From NCBI GenBank assembly GCA_014885115.2, contig WKLE02000693.1, positions 1 through 15,504 on the forward strand: a stretch of DNA of 15,504 bases, given 5' to 3'. Both the position numbers and the translations under genes were made by a program. The notes beneath the pieces are model-generated. The model had not been told where the DNA came from and did no database searches. It saw nothing but the letters and a program-made list of their open reading frames with translations. Shown here one piece after another: positions 8,562 to 15,504 of this stretch; the stretch's first letter is position 1, and each line of letters starts with the position of its first letter. This stretch comes from Asterionellopsis glacialis. Its lineage: Eukaryota; Bacillariophyta; Plagiogrammaphyceae; Rhaphoneidales; Asterionellopsidaceae.

Positions 8562-11438
8562 TTACTTTTCAACTTCTAAAATGATGAAATAATTCCCACT
8601 TTCGTACCCACTTGTAGAAACAATAGTTCCAGGTACACGTGAAGCCAATGATTCAAGTTCTCCTTTTCGATACATATGACAATACCGTTTGAAAACCACA
8701 AGTCCATTTCGTTCGTTGAATTCTGCACCTTCATATGCCTCTGAATACATTTCTGCTACACTTTTACCCTCTCCTCCTTCATCATTAAGCTGTGCAACAC
8801 TTTTCTCTACTTCTTGTAGGTACTTTGGTTGAGCGTTAAAGGGAACAAAGACATCTGGTGCTGCAAACTTACGTTTACTCTTTTCATCTTGTTCCATTGC
8901 CCATGCTTGGATATTGATCGTCCCTCCGGGTTTAACTATTCTAACCAATTCTTCAATACAACGTATACGTCTTGCTTCTGTACTAAGATGATGCATAACA
9001 GCAATGCAAATAGCTGCATCACAACTGCTGGCACGGAGTGGGACATTCATACAATCAGCTACAGCAACGGAGGGCCTATTGGCCAAATGACGTCGACTTT
9101 GATTGACTTGGCGACTTTCGGGTACAGCAGTGCCAGAACTGGGTGCACCTAAGGCTGTTTTTAACAAAGGGAAGCTGATGTCTGATCCAATGACATAGGA
9201 TCCAGCCTCCCAAATGGCCGGAAAATATTTACCATCACCACATCCCACATCCGCAACCAGTGACCCTGTTGGCAGTCGTTGTAAAAATTGTGTTGCACCA
9301 GGCCAGAGCACTCCACGTTTACCACGCGTATGATGCCATTGGGTGGCAATAGCATCGTAAACGGCATGTACATGGTCTCTCTCTGTATCTGGAGTGGCAA
9401 GAGAACTGCCAGTATCGTCCGCACAGCCAGTATCATTACTGCTACGACCCCATTTGGGTGGGAATGTCGTTGATTCAACCCGTTCAAGGGGCATTGGTGA
9501 AGTTTGATTTGGTCCAGCAAGTCCTAGTGCAGTACGCAGTGTCAAACTGACACGTAACTTTCTGGGTAAAACAGTACCATTCACAGTATCTGTCATTCGA
9601 CTTACAATCATGTGTTCCCATAAGTACCGTGCATCACCAGACATGAGTAAGAGTGATCGTGGTGGAAGGTACACAAGTTTCTTTTCCTTTTTTTTTGTAT
9701 TTCGAAACTCCATGACAATCCCTCCATTTAAAGAAACACTCATAATTCCATCTCCAAAGGCTGTTTCTGTATCAACGTGTGATCCTATCCCCTGATTGGG
9801 TTGATATTCATTAACAGTACATTGATTCAAGTTGGGGAAACACATTGATGACGATATTGAAGTCAACGGGGTTGTTGATGACGACGAAGAAGTGTCTTTC
9901 ACCGTTGTCGTCATCATTGGACTTTCGTCCAATGTTATACTTGTACCCACGTGTTGCTGTCCTTGAACGGGTTCCTCTTGCTGTTGTGTATGGTTTTGAA
10001 AGTCGTAACGTCTTGCTCGTTCTACGATACCAGCTAAGGTCTCCCAACCTCTCCCTTCCTTTGCTAACTGTTGTATACGATCATTTAATGACGCGAGCGG
10101 CAATGATTCATTCTCATTCTCATGATCATCATGATTTTTCAATCGAGGTAAAGGTGGACACTTGGCATTCTCTTGTGTCCTATCACGTAATACATCTGCT
10201 GTTTCATAATCAAAGACATATCCATAGTGTTGTACACGCCGTTTTACCATACCCGTTTTGGAGGGTGTTATTTGAGATGGTGCCCATGGTGCATGCGGCC
10301 CTGTCAGTACAGCCATCAACACTTCTTCTTCAGTCTGTGATACAAAGTCTTCTACAATCATCAACCCTGGCACCACAACATCATTTGTAGTAGATGTACA
10401 TTCACTTCGTGATGGTTCACCCTTGGTGTCGTCATTACTATCGCTTGGCTGTCGAATTTGTCGTTGAATAGATCGTTTTGTAATATCAGCATAATCTAAA
10501 AACAGTTTATCACTTGTGAATGCAGAAACAGACTTTGTGTTGTCGTTTCCATCTGTGTCGTCGTCATTATCGCCATTCACTTCAAATTTTACAATTTGTC
10601 CTTGAAGTTTCGATATGATATGTTTCACATCTGCATTGGAACGACATCCTAAATGGCAATATCTTGTATTTTTAGGATTAATGAAAATTTCCATTCCCAT
10701 ACCGGATGTATCATAGGGATCTACAATTTTCCGTATAGCATCTGCAATTTGATGTGGAGAAATTTTGGAGCATACTTCAGAAGAAGAATTACTAGAGAAC
10801 AATCCAGATATAAATACAAATCTTGTAGAGGACCTTTCCTCTTGTAAGGGTGTAATATCTGTTTCACCAGGTCGTAATAACAAACGACGAAATTTAGGTG
10901 CATTTGATTTAGGCCATGATGGTTGTGACAGCGACATGGTTGTAATTTGTGTGACTTGTAATGGTCGTGTACTAAATTGCCAATCACAATTACCGTCATC
11001 ATGCAAGTGCGGCAATAATGATGATTCCATACCTTGAAACAAATTGAATGGTGAGATCTTGTCATTCCTCCAGGATATTAAAATTTGCTTTGCGATTTGA
11101 GGATTGTCAAATGTGAATCTAATTTTCGTATAGGGTGGTCCTTGATCTAAAATTTCTATAGAACGAGGAATAACTGGTAGTAGTTTCTTGTTTTGTTCGT
11201 TTACCATCCTTGTCAATGACTGTTCCAATGCACGTTTCAACGAGTCAGATGTGGACCAATAATCATTTGAATTTGGAAGAGTTGATTCTTCCTTTTTCTT
11301 ATCTTTATCTACAACAGGATGATGTGGTTTCGGTTGAAATGCTCCCTGAACGTGCAAGTATCCAAATTCTTCATTTGGTATGGGTTCATGTGGTAGAACG
11401 GATCGAAAAGAGGATAATGTGTTGCTGGCGACCGCCAT
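8562..11438 (-). CDS. ALKBH8: ALKBH8-type tRNA wobble-uridine dioxygenase/methyltransferase
   Basis: A single 958-residue exon. About 205-290 is RRM-like (TRFVFISGLF...). About 355-640 is an AlkB 2-oxoglutarate/Fe(II) dioxygenase: VPGLMIVEDFV, RRVQHYGYVFDY (401-411), iron ligands H554, D556 and H609, and the 2OG-binding R629-x-S-x-T-x-R635. About 690-958 is a TRM9-like SAM methyltransferase: VYDAIATQWHHTR, motif I DVGCGDGKY (730-738), CIAVMHHLST, EELVRIVKPGG and WAMEQ, ending with RYCHMYRKGEL. In animals and plants this family methylates cm5U34 to mcm5U in tRNA anticodons (with TRM112) and hydroxylates it. All visible catalytic residues are kept, so it is probably active. It is longer than human ALKBH8 because of low-complexity inserts at about 285-350 and 420-530. 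The start MAVAS... is the first ATG of the frame. It converges on the lectin gene. Confidence 0.93.
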   Translation of the reverse strand: MAVASNTLSSFRSVLPHEPIPNEEFGYLHVQGAFQPKPHHPVVDKDKKKEESTLPNSNDYWSTSDSLKRALEQSLTRMVNEQNKKLLPVIPRSIEILDQGPPYTKIRFTFDNPQIAKQILISWRNDKISPFNLFQGMESSLLPHLHDDGNCDWQFSTRPLQVTQITTMSLSQPSWPKSNAPKFRRLLLRPGETDITPLQEERSSTRFVFISGLFSSNSSSEVCSKISPHQIADAIRKIVDPYDTSGMGMEIFINPKNTRYCHLGCRSNADVKHIISKLQGQIVKFEVNGDNDDDTDGNDNTKSVSAFTSDKLFLDYADITKRSIQRQIRQPSDSNDDTKGEPSRSECTSTTNDVVVPGLMIVEDFVSQTEEEVLMAVLTGPHAPWAPSQITPSKTGMVKRRVQHYGYVFDYETADVLRDRTQENAKCPPLPRLKNHDDHENENESLPLASLNDRIQQLAKEGRGWETLAGIVERARRYDFQNHTQQQEEPVQGQQHVGTSITLDESPMMTTTVKDTSSSSSTTPLTSISSSMCFPNLNQCTVNEYQPNQGIGSHVDTETAFGDGIMSVSLNGGIVMEFRNTKKKEKKLVYLPPRSLLLMSGDARYLWEHMIVSRMTDTVNGTVLPRKLRVSLTLRTALGLAGPNQTSPMPLERVESTTFPPKWGRSSNDTGCADDTGSSLATPDTERDHVHAVYDAIATQWHHTRGKRGVLWPGATQFLQRLPTGSLVADVGCGDGKYFPAIWEAGSYVIGSDISFPLLKTALGAPSSGTAVPESRQVNQSRRHLANRPSVAVADCMNVPLRASSCDAAICIAVMHHLSTEARRIRCIEELVRIVKPGGTINIQAWAMEQDEKSKRKFAAPDVFVPFNAQPKYLQEVEKSVAQLNDEGGEGKSVAEMYSEAYEGAEFNERNGLVVFKRYCHMYRKGELESLASRVPGTIVSTSGYESGNYFIILEVEK

Positions 11439-11930
11439 TGTCCTGGGTCGTAGGTTATCGTCTCCCGTCGATGAAATGTGATTTACGGAAAAAAAAATCT
11501 CTTGTGGTTCCGTGCTTTCTTTGAGCGCGTATGCGCACGAATGAAGGGAACAAGGGAAGAAAAAATTCCCATTATTTGAGGCAGGAAAAATTTCTGCGTA
11601 CCACTCTACAGAGAACTAGTAGACATTTGAAATCATAAGAAGTTTCCACACCTTATCATTGATTTCTTTTTGATGATATTTCGTATACCCTGATTCAATC
11701 TTAAATATTATATATATTGACGAAATATAGGTACTGAAAATATGTGATAGAGTAATTTTAGTGAGTATACCAAAGAAATTAAAGAAATGTCTTTTCCATA
11801 TGACACATCCATATTCAAATTATGGGCATAAACAAAACAACGTGACAACACAAAGTTTTTCTTGCTGGCATAGTCATTTCTGAGTCCAAGATTTCCTAGT
11901 CCTACCAAGTTATCTTACGTAGAATTGGTA

Positions 11931-11945
11931 TTGTACCAGGTACAA
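11931..11945. promoter_or_regulatory. 15-bp perfect palindrome, possible factor-binding site
   Basis: TTGTACC-A-GGTACAA is a perfect 7+1+7 inverted repeat, 30 bp before a TATA-like box. Its position and symmetry suit a dimeric DNA-binding factor, but no factor is known to me for it. Confidence 0.35.
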
Positions 11946-11975
11946 CTTTTCTCATCTCGCGATTGATACAGTAAA

Positions 11976-11986
11976 TATATAAAAAG
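11976..11986 (+). promoter_or_regulatory. TATA-like box upstream of the glycosyltransferase gene
   Basis: TATATAAAAAG is a good TATA-box match, 323 bp before the ATG at 12310. If used, the transcript would have a ~290-nt leader or a leader intron. The downstream DNA becomes C/A- and T/C-rich (12030-12060), as transcript leaders often are. Confidence 0.35.
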
Positions 11987-12309
11987 AGGTGTTCGTAGGC
12001 GGAGCCTCGTCAAAAAGTCATCTTAAACAAGTGGACACACCCACACTTCTATCTCTCTTTTGCTGTGTGCTGCGTGTGCATGTTTTCGATTGATTTCTAA
12101 CTCGGCAACAACATAGTAAATAGGTCCTCTACACAATAACATACCCCTATGTCCACAAAGGGAAACCACAATAACCGACGTTAACATCTCAACTACATCA
12201 TCACACTAAAGATAAGAAGAATCATCGTCTTTGCTTTTTTTGAAAAAAGTCCTTTCAGTCTCTTGCTTAAGCTGCAACATTCGTATCGAGATTTCTGAAC
12301 TAATTAAGA

Positions 12310-13371
12310 ATGGCCAACAAAAAAATACAAAATCATCATGCAAGACGAATGGTTTCATTCTTACATCAGTTACCAAAGTCAAGATATGATTTCATATCAA
12401 GTTTTCCCATTGCAATATTGGTAACATTGTTGCTATTATTCTCCAGTGTCGTGTATAATACACCTCAAGTATCAATATCATCATTTAAATATTCAATAAT
12501 GTCCACTTTTGGATTATCTCCCGGAGGACCAAATTTATTCTTCTTCTTCAACAACAACAATAGTGGTGAAAAACCTACCATGCATACCTTCTTTACACCC
12601 ATTCTGAATGCAGGCAATACACCAGCAGGGATGAGTCAACAAGCACATCAGGCATTGCTAGAAGCCTGGGAAAAGGCATGGCAAGATGCTGGTTGGAATA
12701 CCAAAGTATTAACGGTACACGATGCTAAGAAACATCCTCAATTTGAACCACTCTCACGAATTATACAAACATTTGATATGGGTGAATATGATAGATTATG
12801 TTTCATACGATGGATCGCCATGGCCGCGTCCGAAAATGGTGGTGGATGGATGGCCGATTATGATGTATTTCCATTACATGATTTTCGCCATGAAGGTGGG
12901 TATCATGGTAATACTGGAGGAGGCCTAAAGGGTCTGCCCAATAATGGTGCCTTTACCCTACATGATGGATATGTTCCAAGCTTAGCATCTGGTACCAAAT
13001 CCGAATGGTTTCGCATGATTAAACTTTTGGTAGATCATGCACAAATTGTACGATCACGTAGTGATATGTTTGCGGTAGAAGAATTAGGTCAAAAGGATGG
13101 TACATTGTTTAAAGTGGACCATACCGTCATGCCAGGCAACAATGCCTTGACAGGTAAGGAATGGACATGGGAATGTCGTGCCTTGACATACCCACCGAAT
13201 AAACGTGCGGTACATTTCTCTCATCATGCCATATCAGAAGGTAGATTACAACAAGGACAAACACTAGAAGATCGCGCCGAAATTGCTTCCCAATGGTTAC
13301 AAATGTGGTTAGAAAAATGTGGTAGAAAACCATTCGATCCTAATGAGAAACAAATTTTTTTGCGACATTGA
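12310..13371 (+). CDS. Type II membrane glycosyltransferase with DXD motif
   Basis: A single 353-residue exon. A short basic cytosolic tail precedes a signal anchor at about residues 29-49 (ISSFPIAILVTLLLLFSSVVY), the usual topology of Golgi glycosyltransferases. The lumenal catalytic part starts near MHTFFTP (91). It contains DRLCFIRWIAMAASENGG then WMADYDVFPL, where D183-x-D185 is the DXD motif that binds a metal and a nucleotide sugar. The R...A...GG.x.D.D layout fits the DXD sugar-binding (Gly_transf_sug, GT32-like) fold. A later NGAFTLHDG and a C-terminal HFSHHAI may be further active-site parts; that is inference. The acceptor and sugar cannot be read from the sequence. A poly-Phe/poly-Asn stretch (FFFFNNNN, 77-84) links anchor and domain. 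It diverges from the ALKBH8-type gene. Confidence 0.75.
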   Translation: MANKKIQNHHARRMVSFLHQLPKSRYDFISSFPIAILVTLLLLFSSVVYNTPQVSISSFKYSIMSTFGLSPGGPNLFFFFNNNNSGEKPTMHTFFTPILNAGNTPAGMSQQAHQALLEAWEKAWQDAGWNTKVLTVHDAKKHPQFEPLSRIIQTFDMGEYDRLCFIRWIAMAASENGGGWMADYDVFPLHDFRHEGGYHGNTGGGLKGLPNNGAFTLHDGYVPSLASGTKSEWFRMIKLLVDHAQIVRSRSDMFAVEELGQKDGTLFKVDHTVMPGNNALTGKEWTWECRALTYPPNKRAVHFSHHAISEGRLQQGQTLEDRAEIASQWLQMWLEKCGRKPFDPNEKQIFLRH

Positions 13372-14145
13372 AAAATAACGAAAGACGCAAAAAAGCCAGA
13401 AGTACACAGCTAGTCAACTTGAGAACAATATTCTCAATAGAATTTAACAATAGTACATATTTATTTACACCACTCTTCATTGCACTATTCATTTTTCCCC
13501 GTTTAGTACAGATGTAACCCATGATGTGACAGAACGGTATGATCTTTCTATAAATAATCCTCAACATCGAAAACAGCATCATAAACGTGGTAATAGTTGG
13601 TCGAGAGATACTCTCATCATGTCCAAAAGTATAACCTCCAAAAGATCACGACCATGAGGATACTGACAACAGTGAAAAGATGGCGACATCAAGGCAATCA
13701 ACGACAAGACAAAGAGCAAGAAGAAAAGTGCTGCACCCACAACTATGATCATATATGTTCATGTCCACTTTTAGGTTTCAATACACTGTACGATCAAACC
13801 AAAAATTAAATTACTTGGAAGAAGAATTTTGGTATCCATACTACGATTCAAATAATCCATAGTATCAATCATTGACTTCTCCTGTAGTGGTAGCTACCAA
13901 GCTTCAACAAGTCCAAAGATCCTTCGTCACATAATCAAAAGCAAGAAGAACAAGAGCTACGCCAAAGATCGCCTCCTCTTCTGGAACGAAGGCGTAACAC
14001 CTATGTGCACTACAAGAACTACATCCTTTCATTACACAATCACTAACCGAGGACACACTAAAATGATATTACATTTCAATTGCGGTAACTTCTTTGCCTC
14101 TTTAAGTCTTACTTCTACAATAAAAAATCGAACAGATTCATAACC
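13372..14145 (+). other. Spacer with weak multi-frame coding-like scraps
   Basis: No intact gene is supported. Several plus-strand frames stay open briefly and read like protein: about 13465-13655 (THDVTERYDLSINNPQHRKQ), about 13800-13860 (LNYLEEEFWYPYYDSNNP) and about 13923-14045 (QEEQELRQRSPPLLERRR). None has a start codon and stops separate them. They may be a decayed gene, exons of an unrecognised gene, or chance. A short inverted repeat, GAGAG-ATA-CTCTC, lies at 13603-13615. No RNA gene was seen. Confidence 0.3.
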
Positions 14146-15132
14146 TCAATTCCTCACTTCAAGCCAAATGACCATTGCAACAACGACACCGACCGCGGCA
14201 GTGAAAGGTCCAACCTTCCAGCTCAATAAGGATGAAGATGCTCTGCTCTTAACCATGCCTGTTTTCTGTTCAAAATACTCCCGCCGAATGCGATCATTGA
14301 TAGTCTTATGTTTCTGGATGATGCCCAACTTGGTCGCGAGATCATAAACACCACTCAGCTTGTACTCTGGCAATCTGGCCACATCGGCACCCTTTGGTAG
14401 CTCCACATGGACTACCTTGAAGCATTGAAAGATATCGCCGACATCCATTTCAAAGGTAGGTTCTTTCTTGACAAGAGCCTCTCGAACGACAGACCTAGAG
14501 CCGTCACAGCCTACTAACAAATCATATTCCACGTAAGATTCTTCTTGTGTCTCGACATTTCGCACAAGCACCCGATGGTTGTCATAATCAAAATATTGTA
14601 CTTTGTGAAGATACAAGGTTGTGAGTTGTTGGCTGGCTTCCTCATCACCCTTTTTTAAGTCGAGCACATATCTCGCCAAGGCTGCGACAATAAAATTTCG
14701 GTGAACGATAAAGTTGTCGATAAAGTTGACTTCTCCGTCATTGGAATCATCCTTTGGGGTACTAGGACCGGATGCACTGGTCTTGAGTTCTTTAGAACCT
14801 AAATGAATGCTGAGTGATTCCAGTTGAATACCCACCTTTCAACAATATTCTTCGTACATCTTTCCATCGTTGACCTCTTTAATGGCGTCGACTCCGTGAC
14901 TGGCTAGTCCAAGCATCCAACTGCGGTGGCTCTTCTTCAGTTCTTCCTTGGAAAGTGTTCCATAATCTTGGCGGGGATCAATCAAAATGATCCTGTAAAG
15001 GGGTGTGTCCAATTCTTGGTTGCGCTGGATCAGTAATCCTGCTAAAAGCAGCCCAGCTGGACCTGGTCCAGATATGACAACGGTCTTGATTGCAGAGTTA
15101 TTGCCGTACCTTGTTCCTGTCGGTCGGCACAT
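14146..15132 (-). pseudogene. FAD-dependent monooxygenase (KMO-like), broken by in-frame TGA
   Basis: Two ORFs in one frame, 15132-14839 (97 residues) and 14835-14146, are separated by one TGA (14841-14839) and a Lys codon. The first has a Rossmann FAD-binding loop (VVISGPGPAGLLLAGLL, GxGxxG at 22-27) and the acidic end of beta-2 (ILIDPR). The second has RNFIVAALARYVL and the DG motif YDLLVGCDGSRSVVREAL, both typical of aromatic hydroxylases such as kynurenine 3-monooxygenase, and ends with a hydrophobic helix (FTAAVGVVVAMVIW) like the KMO membrane anchor. The total of ~328 codons is well below the family's usual ~450-480, and the second FAD motif (GDAAH...GQG) is absent. I infer a nonsense mutation plus an internal loss between the DG motif and the C-terminal part (KLGIIQKHKTIN). 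It could instead be a diverged enzyme with a sequencing error. Confidence 0.65.
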
Positions 15133-15504
15133 GATGAATGATTCACAAACGATCTATCTGATGGATACTACTCAGCTCGGCTTGGTTAAATTATTGTGAA
15201 ATGATTTTTCTTAATAAGTCAACCACGAAAATGAAAACAGACGGTTGAAGTGTATAAAGACAGGGAGGGCCATGTCGTTATTTCTTTTCTTTCGTCGCCA
15301 TGGTCGATTGTCGTGGCGCGAAAAAAAAACAAGAATCACTGACTCAGGTACAGTACAAGGTCACCAGGTACAATGTCAAACGACATACGTAGGCAAGACA
15401 TTTGATGTCAGCCAACTTAGACAGGTTTTGATAAACAGGTTCGGATCCAATGCGAATCCAAACAAATAAGATACAGTATTATTTCTTTTACGGTTGGCTT
15501 TTTT
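15133..15504. other. Terminal region without a firm gene
   Basis: It begins with the likely leader of the minus-strand flavoprotein pseudogene. On the plus strand a TATAAA (15253-15258) is followed by an ATG at 15272 that opens a 65-codon ORF to 15469, which starts MSLFLFFRRHGRLSWREKK. It shows no domain and could be the first exon of a gene beyond the window, or chance. Confidence 0.3.

Larger units (their letters stand above)
11439..12309. other. Divergent intergenic region between two genes
   Basis: 870 bp separate the start codons of the minus-strand ALKBH8-type gene and the plus-strand glycosyltransferase. It probably holds both promoters. A small GC-rich inverted repeat (GCGC-GTAT-GCGC, near 11525) lies in the likely ALKBH8-type leader. 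The AT-rich middle (11600-11760) shows nothing clear. A palindrome and TATA-like box lie at 11931-11986. A 66-codon ORF at 11708-11908 (-) has no supporting feature. Confidence 0.6.

Noticed and set aside
9845..10390. A 181-codon plus-strand ORF inside the ALKBH8-type gene
   Set aside because: Antisense shadow of a strongly supported coding region; no domain.
11708..11908. A 66-codon minus-strand ORF in the divergent spacer
   Set aside because: No domain, no plausible signal peptide and no context; the size is expected by chance in such a spacer.
14839..14841. The in-frame TGA as a selenocysteine codon
   Set aside because: This flavoprotein family has no known selenoproteins, no redox-active Cys is expected there, and the protein also lacks another core motif. 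A nonsense mutation is simpler.
1..15504. tRNA genes, rRNA, CRISPR arrays, transposases or viral genes
   Set aside because: Scanned by eye for TPsiC-like GGTTCRANNCC segments, regular spacers and transposase or capsid motifs; none was convincing. A tRNAscan or RepeatMasker run would be more sensitive.

Overview
The window looks like nuclear DNA of a stramenopile, most likely a diatom. Genes are separated by AT-rich spacers. Spliced genes carry short GT-AG introns of about 100-160 bp with GTAAGT-type donors. One secreted protein is full of the Ser/Pro/Thr 'PTxSPT'-type repeats common in diatom surface proteins. No rRNA, tRNA, CRISPR or intact mobile element was seen.

Layout, left to right. 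Positions 1-510 are non-coding and hold two copies of a ~145 bp direct repeat. Positions 511-2003 (+, two exons) encode a receptor-like single-pass membrane protein with a Cys-containing ectodomain and cytosolic EF-hands. Positions 2004-4941 look like a gene graveyard: an HtrA-type serine protease joined to a ClpS adaptor-like segment, broken by stops and frameshifts (2605-3243); an unassigned coding-like scrap (~3428-3655); a poly-T/hairpin patch; and scattered, roughly collinear HSP70-like fragments (~3940-4560). Positions 4942-8296 (+, four or five exons) encode a secreted modular protein: signal peptide, GGAI/FxxN beta-helix repeats, ~490 residues of Pro/Ser/Thr repeats and a C-terminal bulb-type lectin domain. 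A possible 9-nt microexon lies inside it.

Convergent to that gene, 8562-11438 (-) is one long exon encoding an ALKBH8-type tRNA wobble-uridine enzyme (RRM-like region, AlkB dioxygenase, TRM9-like methyltransferase). It diverges from 12310-13371 (+), a type II membrane glycosyltransferase with a DXD motif. The 870 bp between them holds a TATA-like box and a perfect 15-bp palindrome. Positions 13372-14145 have only weak coding-like scraps. Positions 14146-15132 (-) are a kynurenine 3-monooxygenase-like flavoprotein gene with an in-frame TGA and no visible GDAAH motif, probably a pseudogene. The last ~370 bp hold nothing firm.

The intact genes do not form a pathway. Two (the EF-hand membrane protein and the beta-helix/lectin protein) face the outside of the cell, the glycosyltransferase is probably in the Golgi, and the ALKBH8-type enzyme modifies tRNA. 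The notable features are the decayed genes, the unusual domain combinations and the repeat architecture. All functional calls are from motifs read by eye; no database search was run.
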